Shown here: piece after piece, positions 36,419 through 45,951 of the stretch
How positions within the stretch are numbered: the stretch's first letter is position 1
Layout of the letters: each line of letters begins with the position of its first letter
Assembly: GCA_023227965.1 (NCBI GenBank)
Contig: JALOCA010000014.1
Coordinates: 6,798-70,797, forward strand
Origin: Lentimicrobiaceae bacterium
GTDB lineage: Bacteria; Bacteroidota; Bacteroidia; Bacteroidales; JALOCA01
Length of the DNA stretch: 64,000 nucleotides
Reading direction: 5' to 3'
The notes under the pieces: generated by a model
Told to the model about the DNA's origin: nothing
What the model saw: the letters and a program-made list of their open reading frames with translations, nothing else
Database searches by the model: none
Position numbers and translations under genes: made by a program

Positions 36419-38428
36419 ATGATCAGTACATCCGATAAAAAACATCTTGTTTACACCATCAAAGAAAAATGTAGGGTTTGCTATACCTGTGTCAGGGAAT
36501 GTCCTTCTAAAGCCATAAAAATCATTCATGGGCAGGCAGAAGTAATTTCAGACCGGTGCGTTGCCTGCGGAAATTGCATAAAAGTTTGCAGCCAGTATGC
36601 AAAAGTTTTTCGGAAAGATATTGCACAAATGTTTACACTTCTTGATGCCGAGGAAAAAGTTATAGCCATGATTGCACCGAGTTTCCCTGCTGAATTTAGT
36701 GAGTTTGAGAATTATCAGACGTTTATTGGAATGGTACGTGCACTGGGATTTTATAAGGTAGTAGAAGTGGCTTTCGGCGCCGACCTTGTAGCCATGCAGT
36801 ACAAGAAAATACTGCTAAACCGGAATGCAGTTCCCTGTATAACATCTGATTGCCCCGCAATTGTATCGTATATCGAAAAATACCATCCCGATTTAATATC
36901 TAACTTGGCTCCGATAATTTCGCCTATGGTGGCGATGAACAGGGTGGTAAGAAACAAATATGGCAGCGATGTGAAAATTGTTTTTATCGGACCCTGTATA
37001 GCTAAAAAAGCCGAATCGGAAGAAATTGACTGTGTGATTACTTTTCGCGAATTGCGGGAAGTTTTCAAAATGAAGAATATCAGCACTCAAAATACAATAG
37101 CTTCGGTATTTGATCCTCCGCTGGGAGGGAAAGGAGGGATTTTTCCTGTAAATCGTGGATTATTGCGCACAATTGATATTGAAGAGGATATCCTTGATGG
37201 AAACATCGTTGTTGCCGAGGGAAGAAACAATTTTCAGGAAGCTATTCGCGAATTTGAAGCCAAATTGGTGGAACAGGAACACCTTGAACTGTTGTGCTGC
37301 GATGGTTGTATTATGGGACCAGGAATGTCACCTTATCCGTTCTTTTCAGGAAACAGTCATCGTTTTACTAAAAAATCGAGGGTAAGGAAATATGTTTTAC
37401 AGAAACTCGAAAAATTCGACCTGATGGAGTGGGAAAGAAATGTGAGAGAGTTTGCTGGTATTGATTTTTCGAAAACATTTGTAAACCATGATATGCGCCC
37501 AAATAAACCTCCAAAACAACAAATAGATGAGGTTTATATAAGTATGGGGAAAACAAATCCCCAGGATCATCTCGATTGCGGAGTTTGCGGATATGATTCC
37601 TGCGAAGAACATGCCATCGCAATAATAAAAGGACTTGCCGAGGTTGAAATGTGTTTGCCCTATGCAATTGAAAAATTACATAATTCTGTAAGAGAGCTTA
37701 ATGATTCAAATGCAAAGTTAGCTTCTGCTCAACAGGCATTGAAACAGAGCGAAAAATTGGCAAGTCTTGGACAGCTTTCGGCAGGAATTGCTCATGAACT
37801 GAACAATCCGCTTGGAGTAATTACCATGTACAGTAATATTTTAAAAGATGATGCACTCGAAAACGACCCTATAAGAAAAGATCTTGAGCTTATAGTTGAT
37901 CAGGCTGACCGTTGTAAAAAAATTGTCAGCGGTCTGCTTAATTTTGCACGCAAAAACCAGGTGAATTTTGAAGAATTGAATGTGAATAAACTTATGGAGA
38001 AAAGTATCAGCTCGGTAATTGTGCCTAAAAATGTGAAAATTTCACTCAATACGATTAATAAAAACCCGATAGGGATGCTTGACAAAGATCAAATGACACA
38101 AGTGTTTACCAACCTGATTAAAAATGCGGTAGAAGCTATGCCATCCGGCGGAAAAATCAGTATTACCATTAACGATACAAACGATGAGATGCTGTTCAGC
38201 GTTTCGGACTCAGGTACGGGTATTGCTCCTGAAAATATGGGAAAACTTTTCACTCCCTTCTTTACAACCAAAGGCATAGGAAAAGGTACCGGATTGGGCT
38301 TGCCTATCATCTATGGTATAGTGAAAATGCACAAAGGCAGCATAGTAGTAAATTCAAATAATAACCCTGAAAAAGGTTCCACAGGAACAACTTTCAAAAT
38401 AACATTACCAAGAGTTCACACTGATTAA
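36419..38428 (+). CDS. H-cluster sensor fused to a histidine kinase
   Basis: A 669-residue fusion. Two [4Fe-4S] sites use C18/21/24/28 and C47/50/53/57. The H-cluster domain spans about 75-330 with TSDCP (C145), GPCIAKKAE (C193) and CCDGC (C293, C294, C297). An extra iron-sulfur segment has C387, C390, C395 and C412. A coiled coil leads to HisKA with His459 in GIAHELNNPLG and an HATPase domain (NLIKNAVEAMPSGG, DSGTGIA, GTGLGL). Asp replaces the proton-relay Cys of TSCCP, so slow or no turnover is expected and a sensing role is likely. It fits kinase-linked group C [FeFe] hydrogenases. It follows hydA by 9 bases. Confidence 0.9.
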   Translation: MISTSDKKHLVYTIKEKCRVCYTCVRECPSKAIKIIHGQAEVISDRCVACGNCIKVCSQYAKVFRKDIAQMFTLLDAEEKVIAMIAPSFPAEFSEFENYQTFIGMVRALGFYKVVEVAFGADLVAMQYKKILLNRNAVPCITSDCPAIVSYIEKYHPDLISNLAPIISPMVAMNRVVRNKYGSDVKIVFIGPCIAKKAESEEIDCVITFRELREVFKMKNISTQNTIASVFDPPLGGKGGIFPVNRGLLRTIDIEEDILDGNIVVAEGRNNFQEAIREFEAKLVEQEHLELLCCDGCIMGPGMSPYPFFSGNSHRFTKKSRVRKYVLQKLEKFDLMEWERNVREFAGIDFSKTFVNHDMRPNKPPKQQIDEVYISMGKTNPQDHLDCGVCGYDSCEEHAIAIIKGLAEVEMCLPYAIEKLHNSVRELNDSNAKLASAQQALKQSEKLASLGQLSAGIAHELNNPLGVITMYSNILKDDALENDPIRKDLELIVDQADRCKKIVSGLLNFARKNQVNFEELNVNKLMEKSISSVIVPKNVKISLNTINKNPIGMLDKDQMTQVFTNLIKNAVEAMPSGGKISITINDTNDEMLFSVSDSGTGIAPENMGKLFTPFFTTKGIGKGTGLGLPIIYGIVKMHKGSIVVNSNNNPEKGSTGTTFKITLPRVHTD

Positions 38429-38471
38429 CAATAAAAATACAACTGGATAATAAAAATTAAAATTTAATGAT

Positions 38472-38861
38472 ATGGCTAAAAAAAATATATTAATCGTTGA
38501 TGATGATATTGATTATCTGTTTCAGATGAAAACGAAAGTGGAACAATTCGGATTTTCTACCATCACTGCCGAAAGCCAGAAAGAAGCCGAACAGATAATA
38601 GAAACTACCAAACCGGACCTTGCTATTCTTGACCTGATGATGGAAAATGACGACAGCGGTTTCATTCTCAGTTATAAAATCAAGAAAAAATATCCGGATG
38701 TACCCATAATAATTGCTACAGCGGTAACTGCAGAAACCGGTATGACTTTCGACGTAAGGGCAGAGGAAGATAAAGTTTGGATAAAAGCCGATCTTTTCCT
38801 CGATAAAGGGATTCGTGCCGACCAGCTACAGCGCGAAATCAACAAATTGTTAAAAATATAA
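38472..38861 (+). CDS. Stand-alone response regulator receiver
   Basis: A 129-residue single receiver domain. It has an acidic pocket at VDDD (10-13), the phospho-acceptor Asp in LAILDLMM near residue 55, a conserved Thr/Ala region IIIATAV near 82, and a Lys-containing FLDKG near 115. A 10-residue WIKADL-type insertion is visible. No output domain follows, so it probably relays phosphate or binds a partner protein. It lies 43 bases after the H-cluster kinase and 3 bases before the receiver-kinase gene. Confidence 0.9.
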   Translation: MAKKNILIVDDDIDYLFQMKTKVEQFGFSTITAESQKEAEQIIETTKPDLAILDLMMENDDSGFILSYKIKKKYPDVPIIIATAVTAETGMTFDVRAEEDKVWIKADLFLDKGIRADQLQREINKLLKI

Positions 38862-38864
38862 AAA

Positions 38865-39986
38865 ATGGCAACTTTTAAATTATTGGTTGTTGACGACGAA
38901 CCGGGAATACGTTCGGGGGTAAGCCGTATTTTGCAAAATTTTAAGGTGGATTATCCATTTATGGATGAACACATAGACTACCAGGTGCTGGAAGCCGAAA
39001 GTGGTGAAGCGGGTATAGAAATTATTGATACAGAAATGCCCGATATTATCCTGCTCGACAATAAACTTCCGGGAATACAGGGAGTAGAAGTGCTGGAATA
39101 TGTGAAAAAACGGCAATATGATATTATCGTAATAATGATAACCTCGTATGCATCGCTCGAACTGGCTGTTAAAGCCACCCGTGATGGTGCCTATGATTTT
39201 ATTCCCAAGCCTTTCACACCACAGGAATTACGTTCATCGCTCGAAAACATTACCAAACAGCTTTTTCTGAAGCGGATGACGCAAAAACTCAACAAAGCAG
39301 GCAAAGAAATCCGCTTTCAGTTTTTGTCGGTGTTGTCGCACGAATTGAAAGCCCCGCTTAATGCTGTGGAGGGGTACTGCCGCATGATACGCGAAAAACA
39401 ATTTGGCGAAAATGTGGATGCATATACAGAGATGCTCGACCGTTCTCTCGAACGCATACAAGGTATGCGCAACCTGATAATGGATATGCTCGATCTTACA
39501 AAAATTGAATCAGGCAAACCTACCCAACATCTTACAATGGTTGATATTAATGCCATAGCACGCAATGCTATGGATACCATGCGCCCTTATGCTATTCAGA
39601 AAGACGTGGATATGTATCTGAATACAAAGGAAAGTATAATCATGACAGCCGACAACGATGAAATTGAAATTATTTTCAACAATTTAATATCGAATGCCGT
39701 AAAATACAATAAAGAAGGAGGACGCGTTGATTGTTCTGTACGGCGCGAAAAGGATAGTGTTAAAATAATAATATCCGATACAGGAATAGGAATAAGCCAG
39801 GAAGATTCCGAACGCATCTTCCAGGATTTTGTACGCATAAAAAACCAGGAAACAAAAAATATTACCGGTAGCGGGCTGGGACTTTCCATCGTCAGAAAAA
39901 TAGTTGATATGTATAAAGGCGATATCGAAGTTCAAAGTACCCCTGGCAAAGGAAGTACATTTACCATTACTTTACCCGTTGACTAA
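38865..39986 (+). CDS. Receiver-histidine kinase hybrid
   Basis: A 373-residue protein with an amino-terminal receiver (VDDEPG at 8-13, acceptor Asp in IILLDNKLPG near 65, Lys in FIPKPFTP near 113). A HisKA domain follows (H-box FLSVLSHELKAPLNA near 155) and a HATPase domain (NLISNAVKYN, DTGIGI, GSGLGL). There is no membrane or DNA-binding part. This receiver-first order suggests it accepts phosphate from another kinase, most simply the H-cluster kinase two genes upstream, and signals onward through its own kinase. The downstream partner is unknown. Confidence 0.9.
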   Translation: MATFKLLVVDDEPGIRSGVSRILQNFKVDYPFMDEHIDYQVLEAESGEAGIEIIDTEMPDIILLDNKLPGIQGVEVLEYVKKRQYDIIVIMITSYASLELAVKATRDGAYDFIPKPFTPQELRSSLENITKQLFLKRMTQKLNKAGKEIRFQFLSVLSHELKAPLNAVEGYCRMIREKQFGENVDAYTEMLDRSLERIQGMRNLIMDMLDLTKIESGKPTQHLTMVDINAIARNAMDTMRPYAIQKDVDMYLNTKESIIMTADNDEIEIIFNNLISNAVKYNKEGGRVDCSVRREKDSVKIIISDTGIGISQEDSERIFQDFVRIKNQETKNITGSGLGLSIVRKIVDMYKGDIEVQSTPGKGSTFTITLPVD

Positions 39987-40001
39987 TCTAATTAATTACG
40001 A

Positions 40002-40619
40002 ATGAAAAAACTACCCGACAAAACCGTAGAACGTTTAAGCCAATACCGTCGTACTTTATACCAATGTCTTAACATAGGAAAACGCTATATTTTTTCTCAT
40101 GAACTCGGAAATCTGCTGCATCTTACTTCAGTGCAGGTGCGCAGAGACATCATGCTCATCGGACATTCCGGAACACAACGCCAGGGATACGATATTAAAG
40201 ACCTAATCCAAACTATAGGTTCCATCATTGACTCCCCTCAGGGGCAGAAAGTAGTTGTGGTGGGTATAGGAAATCTTGGGCGTGCTTTAATGGGATATTT
40301 CAGCGGTAAACGTACCCAATTATCCATCGTTGCAGCTTTTGATACCAATCCTGATAAAATTAACCGCGTTTTTGCCGGTGTGCCCTGCTATCCCAATGAA
40401 AATCTTTCTGAAATAATCAAAAAGGAAAATATAAGCATAGGTATTATAACTGTTCCGGCAAGTGAAGCCGTTCAGGTTGCCGAAACTCTTGTAAGTGCAG
40501 GTATCAGAGGATTGCTGAATTTTACTCCCAAACCCATTAATGTTCCTCCGCATGTTTACCTTGAGGAGTTTGATATGATAACATCTCTTGAAAAAGTGGC
40601 TTATTTTGTAAAACAATGA
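40002..40619 (+). CDS. rex: Redox-sensing transcriptional repressor Rex
   Basis: A 205-residue Rex. A winged-helix domain at about 1-80 (LTSVQVRRDIMLIGHSG) is followed by an NAD(H)-binding Rossmann domain with GIGNLG at 88-93 and the domain-swap helix at the end. Rex leaves DNA when NADH/NAD+ rises. Being inside the hydrogenase operon and having TTGTTA-N6-TAACAA palindromes upstream of hydC, it very probably represses the operon and itself when NADH is low. ribF overlaps its stop by 4 bases. Confidence 0.95.
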   Translation: MKKLPDKTVERLSQYRRTLYQCLNIGKRYIFSHELGNLLHLTSVQVRRDIMLIGHSGTQRQGYDIKDLIQTIGSIIDSPQGQKVVVVGIGNLGRALMGYFSGKRTQLSIVAAFDTNPDKINRVFAGVPCYPNENLSEIIKKENISIGIITVPASEAVQVAETLVSAGIRGLLNFTPKPINVPPHVYLEEFDMITSLEKVAYFVKQ

Positions 40620-41557
40620 AAATATTTCATAATTTAGAGGATATAAGGAATATTAAAAAACCGGTGGTAACTACCGGCTCATTTGATGGTGTGCATGTGG
40701 GACATAAAACAATTATCCGACGAATTAATACCCTTGCCCGGCAAATTGGTGGTGAATCCGTGCTCGTTACTTTCCATCCGCATCCGCGCAAAGTGCTATA
40801 TCCCGATACAGCAGGGAAAAATCTGCTACTTATCAATTCGCAGGAGGAAAAAATAGAACTGCTTCGCAAAACAGGACTCGACAATCTTGTAATCATCAAT
40901 TTTACCATCGAATTTTCCCGTTTGTCTTCCATTGACTTTATCCGGAATATTCTTGTGGGGAAACTCCATGCAAGCATAGTGGTAATAGGGTTCAACCATC
41001 ACTTCGGGCACAATGCCGAAGGGGATTTTAATTATTTATATGAGTTAGGGAAATACTATAATTTTAAAGTAGAGGAAATTCCCGAACAGGATATCCACAA
41101 CGAAACCGTAAGCTCAACTCTTATCCGGAATGCACTGCTCGAAGGGAAAATTGAAAGGGCAACAGCTTATCTTGACCATCATTACATGATAATCGGGAAA
41201 ATGTTTAAAATGGAGGAATCGCTTGTGTTTGCCGATTTTCCTACCATCAATATCCTGATAGAAGAAGAATGTAAACTTATTCCTCCCGATGGTGTGTATG
41301 CAGTGAGTGCACAGCTAAAAGATGCCGTTTACAAGGGTTTGGTGAACATTAAAAACTTTTCACAGAAAAATGAACGTAGCCTGAAGGATATATCTGTTGA
41401 ATTGCACGCTTTTGGAACAGATACCTATCCCACAGACGAAAATGTAACCCTGTTGTTTGCCAAACGCATACGCGACGAAAGAACTTTTTCTGGTTTGGAA
41501 GAGTTGAAAAAGCAATTAGCAAGTGATAAAGCCATAGTGGAGGACTTGATTTATTGA
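40616..41557 (+). CDS. ribF: Bifunctional riboflavin kinase/FAD synthetase RibF
   Basis: A 313-residue enzyme that phosphorylates riboflavin to FMN and adenylates FMN to FAD. The amino-terminal nucleotidyltransferase domain has TTGSFDGVHVGHK near 20-32 and TFHPHP near 53; SSTLIRNALLEG near 165 belongs to the same domain. The C-terminal flavokinase barrel has FPTINI near 205 and PPDGVYAV near 222; the usual PTAN of flavokinase is PTIN here. It overlaps rex by 4 bases, so flavin supply is tied to the hydrogenase operon. Confidence 0.93.
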   Translation: MKIFHNLEDIRNIKKPVVTTGSFDGVHVGHKTIIRRINTLARQIGGESVLVTFHPHPRKVLYPDTAGKNLLLINSQEEKIELLRKTGLDNLVIINFTIEFSRLSSIDFIRNILVGKLHASIVVIGFNHHFGHNAEGDFNYLYELGKYYNFKVEEIPEQDIHNETVSSTLIRNALLEGKIERATAYLDHHYMIIGKMFKMEESLVFADFPTINILIEEECKLIPPDGVYAVSAQLKDAVYKGLVNIKNFSQKNERSLKDISVELHAFGTDTYPTDENVTLLFAKRIRDERTFSGLEELKKQLASDKAIVEDLIY

Positions 41558-41577
41558 TAAAAACAGAAAGCAAAATT

Positions 41578-42357
41578 ATGCCAGAGGCAGAAAAAATGAA
41601 AGTAACATTTCTGGGAACCGGAACTTCTACCGGGGTACCCGTAGTGGCTTGCAATTGCGAAGTATGTAAAAGTACCGACCCACGCGACAAACGTTTCCGC
41701 ACTTCGGCTATGATTACGGTGGGAGATACCAATATTGTGATAGATTGTGGCCCTGATTTTCGCTTCCAGATGCTTAAACAAAATGTAGAAAATATTGAAG
41801 CTATAGTTTTTACCCATCAGCACCGCGATCATATTGCCGGACTCGATGATATAAGAGGTTTTAATTATATTCTTAATAAAACCATGGATATTTACGGCGC
41901 CCAGCAGGTTTTAGAAGGCATACGTACCGAGTTTCCTTATATTTTTACCGAGACACGCTTTTTTGGTGCACCGCAGATATGTATGCACACCATAACCAAT
42001 ACACCTTTTAATATTAATGGCATCAAATTTATTCCCATAGCAGTAATGCACGATAAACTTTCCATTTTTGGCTACCGTATCGGCAATTTTACCTATATAA
42101 CCGATGCAAGTTTTATTTCGGAACAGGAGAAGGAAAAGATAAAAGGCTCGGAAGTGATTGTGCTGAATGCTTTGCGTAATTCAAAACACGTTTCTCATTT
42201 TTCATTATCGGAAGCTGTGGCGCTTATTGACGAACTGCAGCCCCGTGAGGCTTATCTTACCCATATCAGCCATTTTCTCGGGTTGCACGAAACCATTAAC
42301 AAACGCCTTCCACAGCATATTCGTCTTGCACACGATAACCTGAAGATTGAAATTTGA
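41578..42357 (+). CDS. MBL-fold metallo-hydrolase, PhnP-like
   Basis: A protein of about 259 residues of the metallo-beta-lactamase fold. It has a GTGTSTGVPV start, a C-x-C-x2-C segment (CNCEVC) as in PhnP-type phosphodiesterases, the zinc motif THQHRDH near residue 85, ITDASF near 180 and a terminal HISHFLG His. The His of the usual HxHxDH motif is kept, with Arg at one variable position. It probably cleaves a cyclic or linear phosphodiester. It is the last gene of the hydrogenase operon, 20 bases after ribF if the ATG at 41578 is used; ATG 41596 or TTG 41554 are alternatives. Confidence 0.85.
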   Translation: MPEAEKMKVTFLGTGTSTGVPVVACNCEVCKSTDPRDKRFRTSAMITVGDTNIVIDCGPDFRFQMLKQNVENIEAIVFTHQHRDHIAGLDDIRGFNYILNKTMDIYGAQQVLEGIRTEFPYIFTETRFFGAPQICMHTITNTPFNINGIKFIPIAVMHDKLSIFGYRIGNFTYITDASFISEQEKEKIKGSEVIVLNALRNSKHVSHFSLSEAVALIDELQPREAYLTHISHFLGLHETINKRLPQHIRLAHDNLKIEI

Positions 42358-42394
42358 TTAAAAATTACTTTTAAAATGTAATTACTGTGTATTG

Positions 42395-44107
42395 ATGATA
42401 AAAAAAAGAATGATTACATTGTTTAATAAATTTCTTAATACTTTAGTAAATAATTTATATTGCTATATTTTTGTTTTTTTGATTGTAGCTCTTTCGTTTT
42501 TGCCAATGATAAATGCCTTAAAATGTGGATTTGTCAATTTGGACGATAATATTTATATTTATGAGAATAGCTTGATAAGACATTTGTCATGGAACACTTT
42601 TTTTAATTTTTTTTCGGGCAATATCGGGCAATATCCTCCATTGGTAATGTTTATTTATTCAGTAATTTACCATTATTTTGAGCTTAATCCTTTTTATTAT
42701 CATTTTGTTAACCTGTTACTGCATACCTGTAACAGTGTATTGGTTTTTATCTTTATTTACCGGTTCCATCATAAGTTGATTGCCGCCACAATTACGGGTT
42801 TGTTGTTCGCAGTTCACCCTTTACATGTGGAATCGGTTGTTTGGGCTACAGAATTAAAAGATGTTTTATATACATTTTTCTTCATTGGTGGTTTACTGGC
42901 ATATCAAAGCTATAGTTTTACCAATAAAAAAATAAAATATTTAATAATTTCTTTTTTCTTTTTTGTGTTTTCTTGTTTTTCAAAAGGAATGGCAGTGGTA
43001 TTTCCCTTAATATTATTATTGATTGATTATTTAATTGATGGAAAAATAAATTGGAAAAAATTGCCCGGAAAAATTCCTTTTTTCGTATTTGCATTATTTT
43101 GGGGATATTTAACATTTATTACACAGAATGAAACAGGTGCGGTGGGACACATTAATTCCGTAGCCCAACGACTTTTCATTGCATGTTATGGATTTCTGTT
43201 TTATATAGTTAAAATGGTTGTTCCCATAAATCTTTCTGTTTTTTATCCTGCAAAAATCCAGGCTGGAGTATCTTTACCGTTTATTTACCTGGTTTCTCCG
43301 GTTTTTTTATTAATGCTAATATTGATTGTTTTATATTTTGCAAAATATTCTCATATTATTATATTCGGTTTTCTTTTTTATTTATTTACTGTAATATTGA
43401 TATTGCAATTAATTCCTGTGGGTTTTCAGGTTACTGCTGAAAGATATTTCTATCTTTCGTCAGTTGGATTGTTTATGATAGTCGGCTATATGATAGACTA
43501 TTGTATTCGGTATTTTAAAAAACATAAATATATTATATTGGGTGTTTCTGGTATTGTTATTTTGCTTTTGGCGATAAAAACAGATCGTCAGACAAAAATA
43601 TGGAAAAATAGCCTGAGCCTTTGGAATAATGCATTATATGATGCAGGAAACTATTCAGATTATGCATTTGTATATACCAATAGAGGAGATGCTTACGGTA
43701 ATCTTGGAGATTATAACAGCGCACTCCGGGATTATTCAAAAGCTATTGAACTTGACCCGGGGTTTGAAAATGCTTTAAATAACCGGGGAGTAATTAAGGG
43801 TATATTGCGGGACTATGAAGGTGCAAAAATAGATTTTGATGCCGTTCTTGCATTGCATCCTGACTATGTTAAGGCATTAAATAACCGTGGAAATATCTAC
43901 AGATTCTTAGGAGATTTTCCCCATGCATTTCAGGATTTTTCCAAAGCCATAACTATTAAACCGGATTACTGGGATGCGTATCTTAATCGGGGAATAATCA
44001 GCTATTTTTCCGGCAATTTGTTTTCTGCCTGTGCCGATTGGAAAAAAATAAAAAATGCCGGATCCCCGATTGCCGACGAATTATTATTGAAATATTGTAA
44101 TTATTAA
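42395..44107 (+). CDS. Polytopic membrane protein with C-terminal TPRs (GT-C-like)
   Basis: A 570-residue protein. About ten hydrophobic helices fill residues 15-400, with an early luminal loop holding NLDDNIYIYEN and an HPLHVESVVW motif near 145, as in TMTC/O-mannosyltransferase-like proteins of the GT-C superfamily. Residues 430-560 form four tetratricopeptide repeats (NRGDAYGNLGDY, NRGVIKG, NRGNIYRFLGDF, NRGIISYFSG). It may transfer sugars from a lipid donor to exported proteins; the substrate is unknown. AT-rich, single gene. Confidence 0.75.
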   Translation: MIKKRMITLFNKFLNTLVNNLYCYIFVFLIVALSFLPMINALKCGFVNLDDNIYIYENSLIRHLSWNTFFNFFSGNIGQYPPLVMFIYSVIYHYFELNPFYYHFVNLLLHTCNSVLVFIFIYRFHHKLIAATITGLLFAVHPLHVESVVWATELKDVLYTFFFIGGLLAYQSYSFTNKKIKYLIISFFFFVFSCFSKGMAVVFPLILLLIDYLIDGKINWKKLPGKIPFFVFALFWGYLTFITQNETGAVGHINSVAQRLFIACYGFLFYIVKMVVPINLSVFYPAKIQAGVSLPFIYLVSPVFLLMLILIVLYFAKYSHIIIFGFLFYLFTVILILQLIPVGFQVTAERYFYLSSVGLFMIVGYMIDYCIRYFKKHKYIILGVSGIVILLLAIKTDRQTKIWKNSLSLWNNALYDAGNYSDYAFVYTNRGDAYGNLGDYNSALRDYSKAIELDPGFENALNNRGVIKGILRDYEGAKIDFDAVLALHPDYVKALNNRGNIYRFLGDFPHAFQDFSKAITIKPDYWDAYLNRGIISYFSGNLFSACADWKKIKNAGSPIADELLLKYCNY

Positions 44108-44225
44108 TTACTCGTTCAGGAAAACACACAGGTAAAGTTGTTAGCTGATAAAAACTTTTGTTTTATCAGGTCAGTGTACTATTATGGATTGAAATTCCAT
44201 GCATTAGCGTTTTAAAATCCGAAAA

Positions 44226-44423
44226 ATGACCTTTTTTTCAGGTGATACCAATCAGGATGGGTTTATTGACGGTGGCAATTTGAGCCCTGTTGACAACGAT
44301 GCTGTCGGATTCGTGATGGGTTATCTTGCTTCCGACATCAACGGCGACGGTTTTGTTTACAGTGCCGATATGACAATTATTGATAACAATGCGGCTGATT
44401 TTATATCTGTAATAACTCTTTAA
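44226..44423 (+). pseudogene. Fragment of a dockerin-like C-terminal domain
   Basis: A 65-residue stretch containing two calcium-loop repeats, GDTNQDGFIDGG and SDINGDGFVYSAD, each followed by a VDN or IDN helix segment. This is a type I dockerin-like module of the sort ending large secreted Bacteroidota proteins. A stop lies 18 bases upstream in frame and there is no signal peptide, so it is most likely the surviving tail of a lost gene. The remaining 300 or so bases between the two glycosyltransferase-like genes hold nothing else recognisable. Confidence 0.7.
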
Positions 44424-44425
44424 CC

Positions 44426-45835
44426 TTAAAGTCCATAAATATCATAATAATCATTACTAACAAGCTTTTTATACGGTAATAGCAATTCGCTACCAAAGGT
44501 TTTTTTAAGGATAATGATATACCGGGCACCCTGTTGCTGCAAACCCGTGATGAAAGTGCTGTCGGATATTTGTGCATTAAAGGCAATCCAGCCTTTGCGG
44601 TGTGCGAAATACATGGGAGTGGGGTAGGCTCCGCTGTTGATAACAACAAGATCATTTTTACCCGAAATTTTGTCCATATCTTGTTCTATGTTCACTAGTG
44701 TTTTGTCTTTCTTTTTAATTCTGAAATCATGTTGTTGGTTGGCTATTCCCTCGGCAGCCACCGCAAGTAGTAATACTACTGCAAGCCATTTTATATTAAT
44801 TTGAGCGATACCATAACCGCCTGTGAGCGCCATAACCGGTACAAAGGGTATCATATAATACGCATGGTGCGTAAATGTACTGCCTGCCTTGATAATAACA
44901 ATAAAAAATGTCGCAAAGACCAATAGCAGCAGGGTTGTTAATAATTTATTATGTTTTGCAATGGCAAAATACACGCCGAGGATAAATACGGCAAAACCCG
45001 AAAACTTCATGGCATTTTCATAAAACTGCGAAAGTGTTAACGGCAGTTCGGCAATAATTTCCCTGAAACCTGTAATTGCATTTTTCCCCATGAAAAAATG
45101 CTGAAATCCATATTGCTCCACTAAGTAAGAAACCCAATATCCGTACCAAAATCCCACAGGAATAAGCAATAGCAAACCCGCTATGGCAAAAATAATTTTT
45201 GCAGATATTTCATACTTCGTACTGAAAAAAAGCGGTAAACCCACCACAAGAACGCATACGGCAGGTAGCTTTGACAAAATTCCGGCGGAACATAGCACCA
45301 CATATCCCACAAGAGATGTCCATTTTCGTCCTCCTTCGAAAAACCGAATGCCACAATACACCCCTGCAAGAGTGAGCGAAACCGAAAAAGTGTCAGGCAT
45401 TATTTTCCGTGAATAGGCAAACCAGATGGAACAAAGCAGCAGAATGGTAGAATTAAAAGCAGTTTTGTATCCAAAATACTTCATAACAAGCCGGTAAAAG
45501 AAGTAACATCCCAATCCTGAAACAATAAGGTTGATAATCCGCCCGTACCAGTGTGCATAGCCAAAAAGCAGCGAAACTGCGTAAATCAGGTAATTCAGCA
45601 ATGGAAATTCCATGCCCGTGACACCACTTTTGTTCCCGGCAAAATCAACACGCGGATAAAAAATATTCGCATCGTTTTCGTAAAAGTTGCGGGCAACCAT
45701 AGTTACTGTGGTTTGTCGCCAATTGTGGGCAACTTCGAGAGGCGGGTTGGTAATACCGTAAAGACGAAGCAAGCAGAAAAAAATTATCCAGAAACGAATG
45801 TCTTCCAGCAGGCTTTTAATCCGATTACTATGCAT
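44426..45835 (-). CDS. GT39-like membrane glycosyltransferase
   Basis: A 469-residue integral membrane protein with about 10-12 helices. The first loop carries EVAHNWRQTTVTMVARNFY (acidic/aromatic motif after helix 1), and RVDFAG and MEFPLLNY follow, as in ArnT/PMT-related GT-C enzymes that use polyprenyl-phosphate sugars. A small soluble C-terminal part remains after about residue 385. Acceptor and donor are unknown. It ends 2 bases from the convergent dockerin-like fragment. Confidence 0.75.
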   Translation of the reverse strand: MHSNRIKSLLEDIRFWIIFFCLLRLYGITNPPLEVAHNWRQTTVTMVARNFYENDANIFYPRVDFAGNKSGVTGMEFPLLNYLIYAVSLLFGYAHWYGRIINLIVSGLGCYFFYRLVMKYFGYKTAFNSTILLLCSIWFAYSRKIMPDTFSVSLTLAGVYCGIRFFEGGRKWTSLVGYVVLCSAGILSKLPAVCVLVVGLPLFFSTKYEISAKIIFAIAGLLLLIPVGFWYGYWVSYLVEQYGFQHFFMGKNAITGFREIIAELPLTLSQFYENAMKFSGFAVFILGVYFAIAKHNKLLTTLLLLVFATFFIVIIKAGSTFTHHAYYMIPFVPVMALTGGYGIAQINIKWLAVVLLLAVAAEGIANQQHDFRIKKKDKTLVNIEQDMDKISGKNDLVVINSGAYPTPMYFAHRKGWIAFNAQISDSTFITGLQQQGARYIIILKKTFGSELLLPYKKLVSNDYYDIYGL

Positions 45836-45951
45836 GGGTAAGAGAATTTATTATTTGCAAAATATTTAAGTAAAAACGAGTAAATATTATTTTTCGCATC
45901 AAATGTAAACAGGTTTTGAAAAACAGAAAAACATTACTTGCCAAATCTGCT

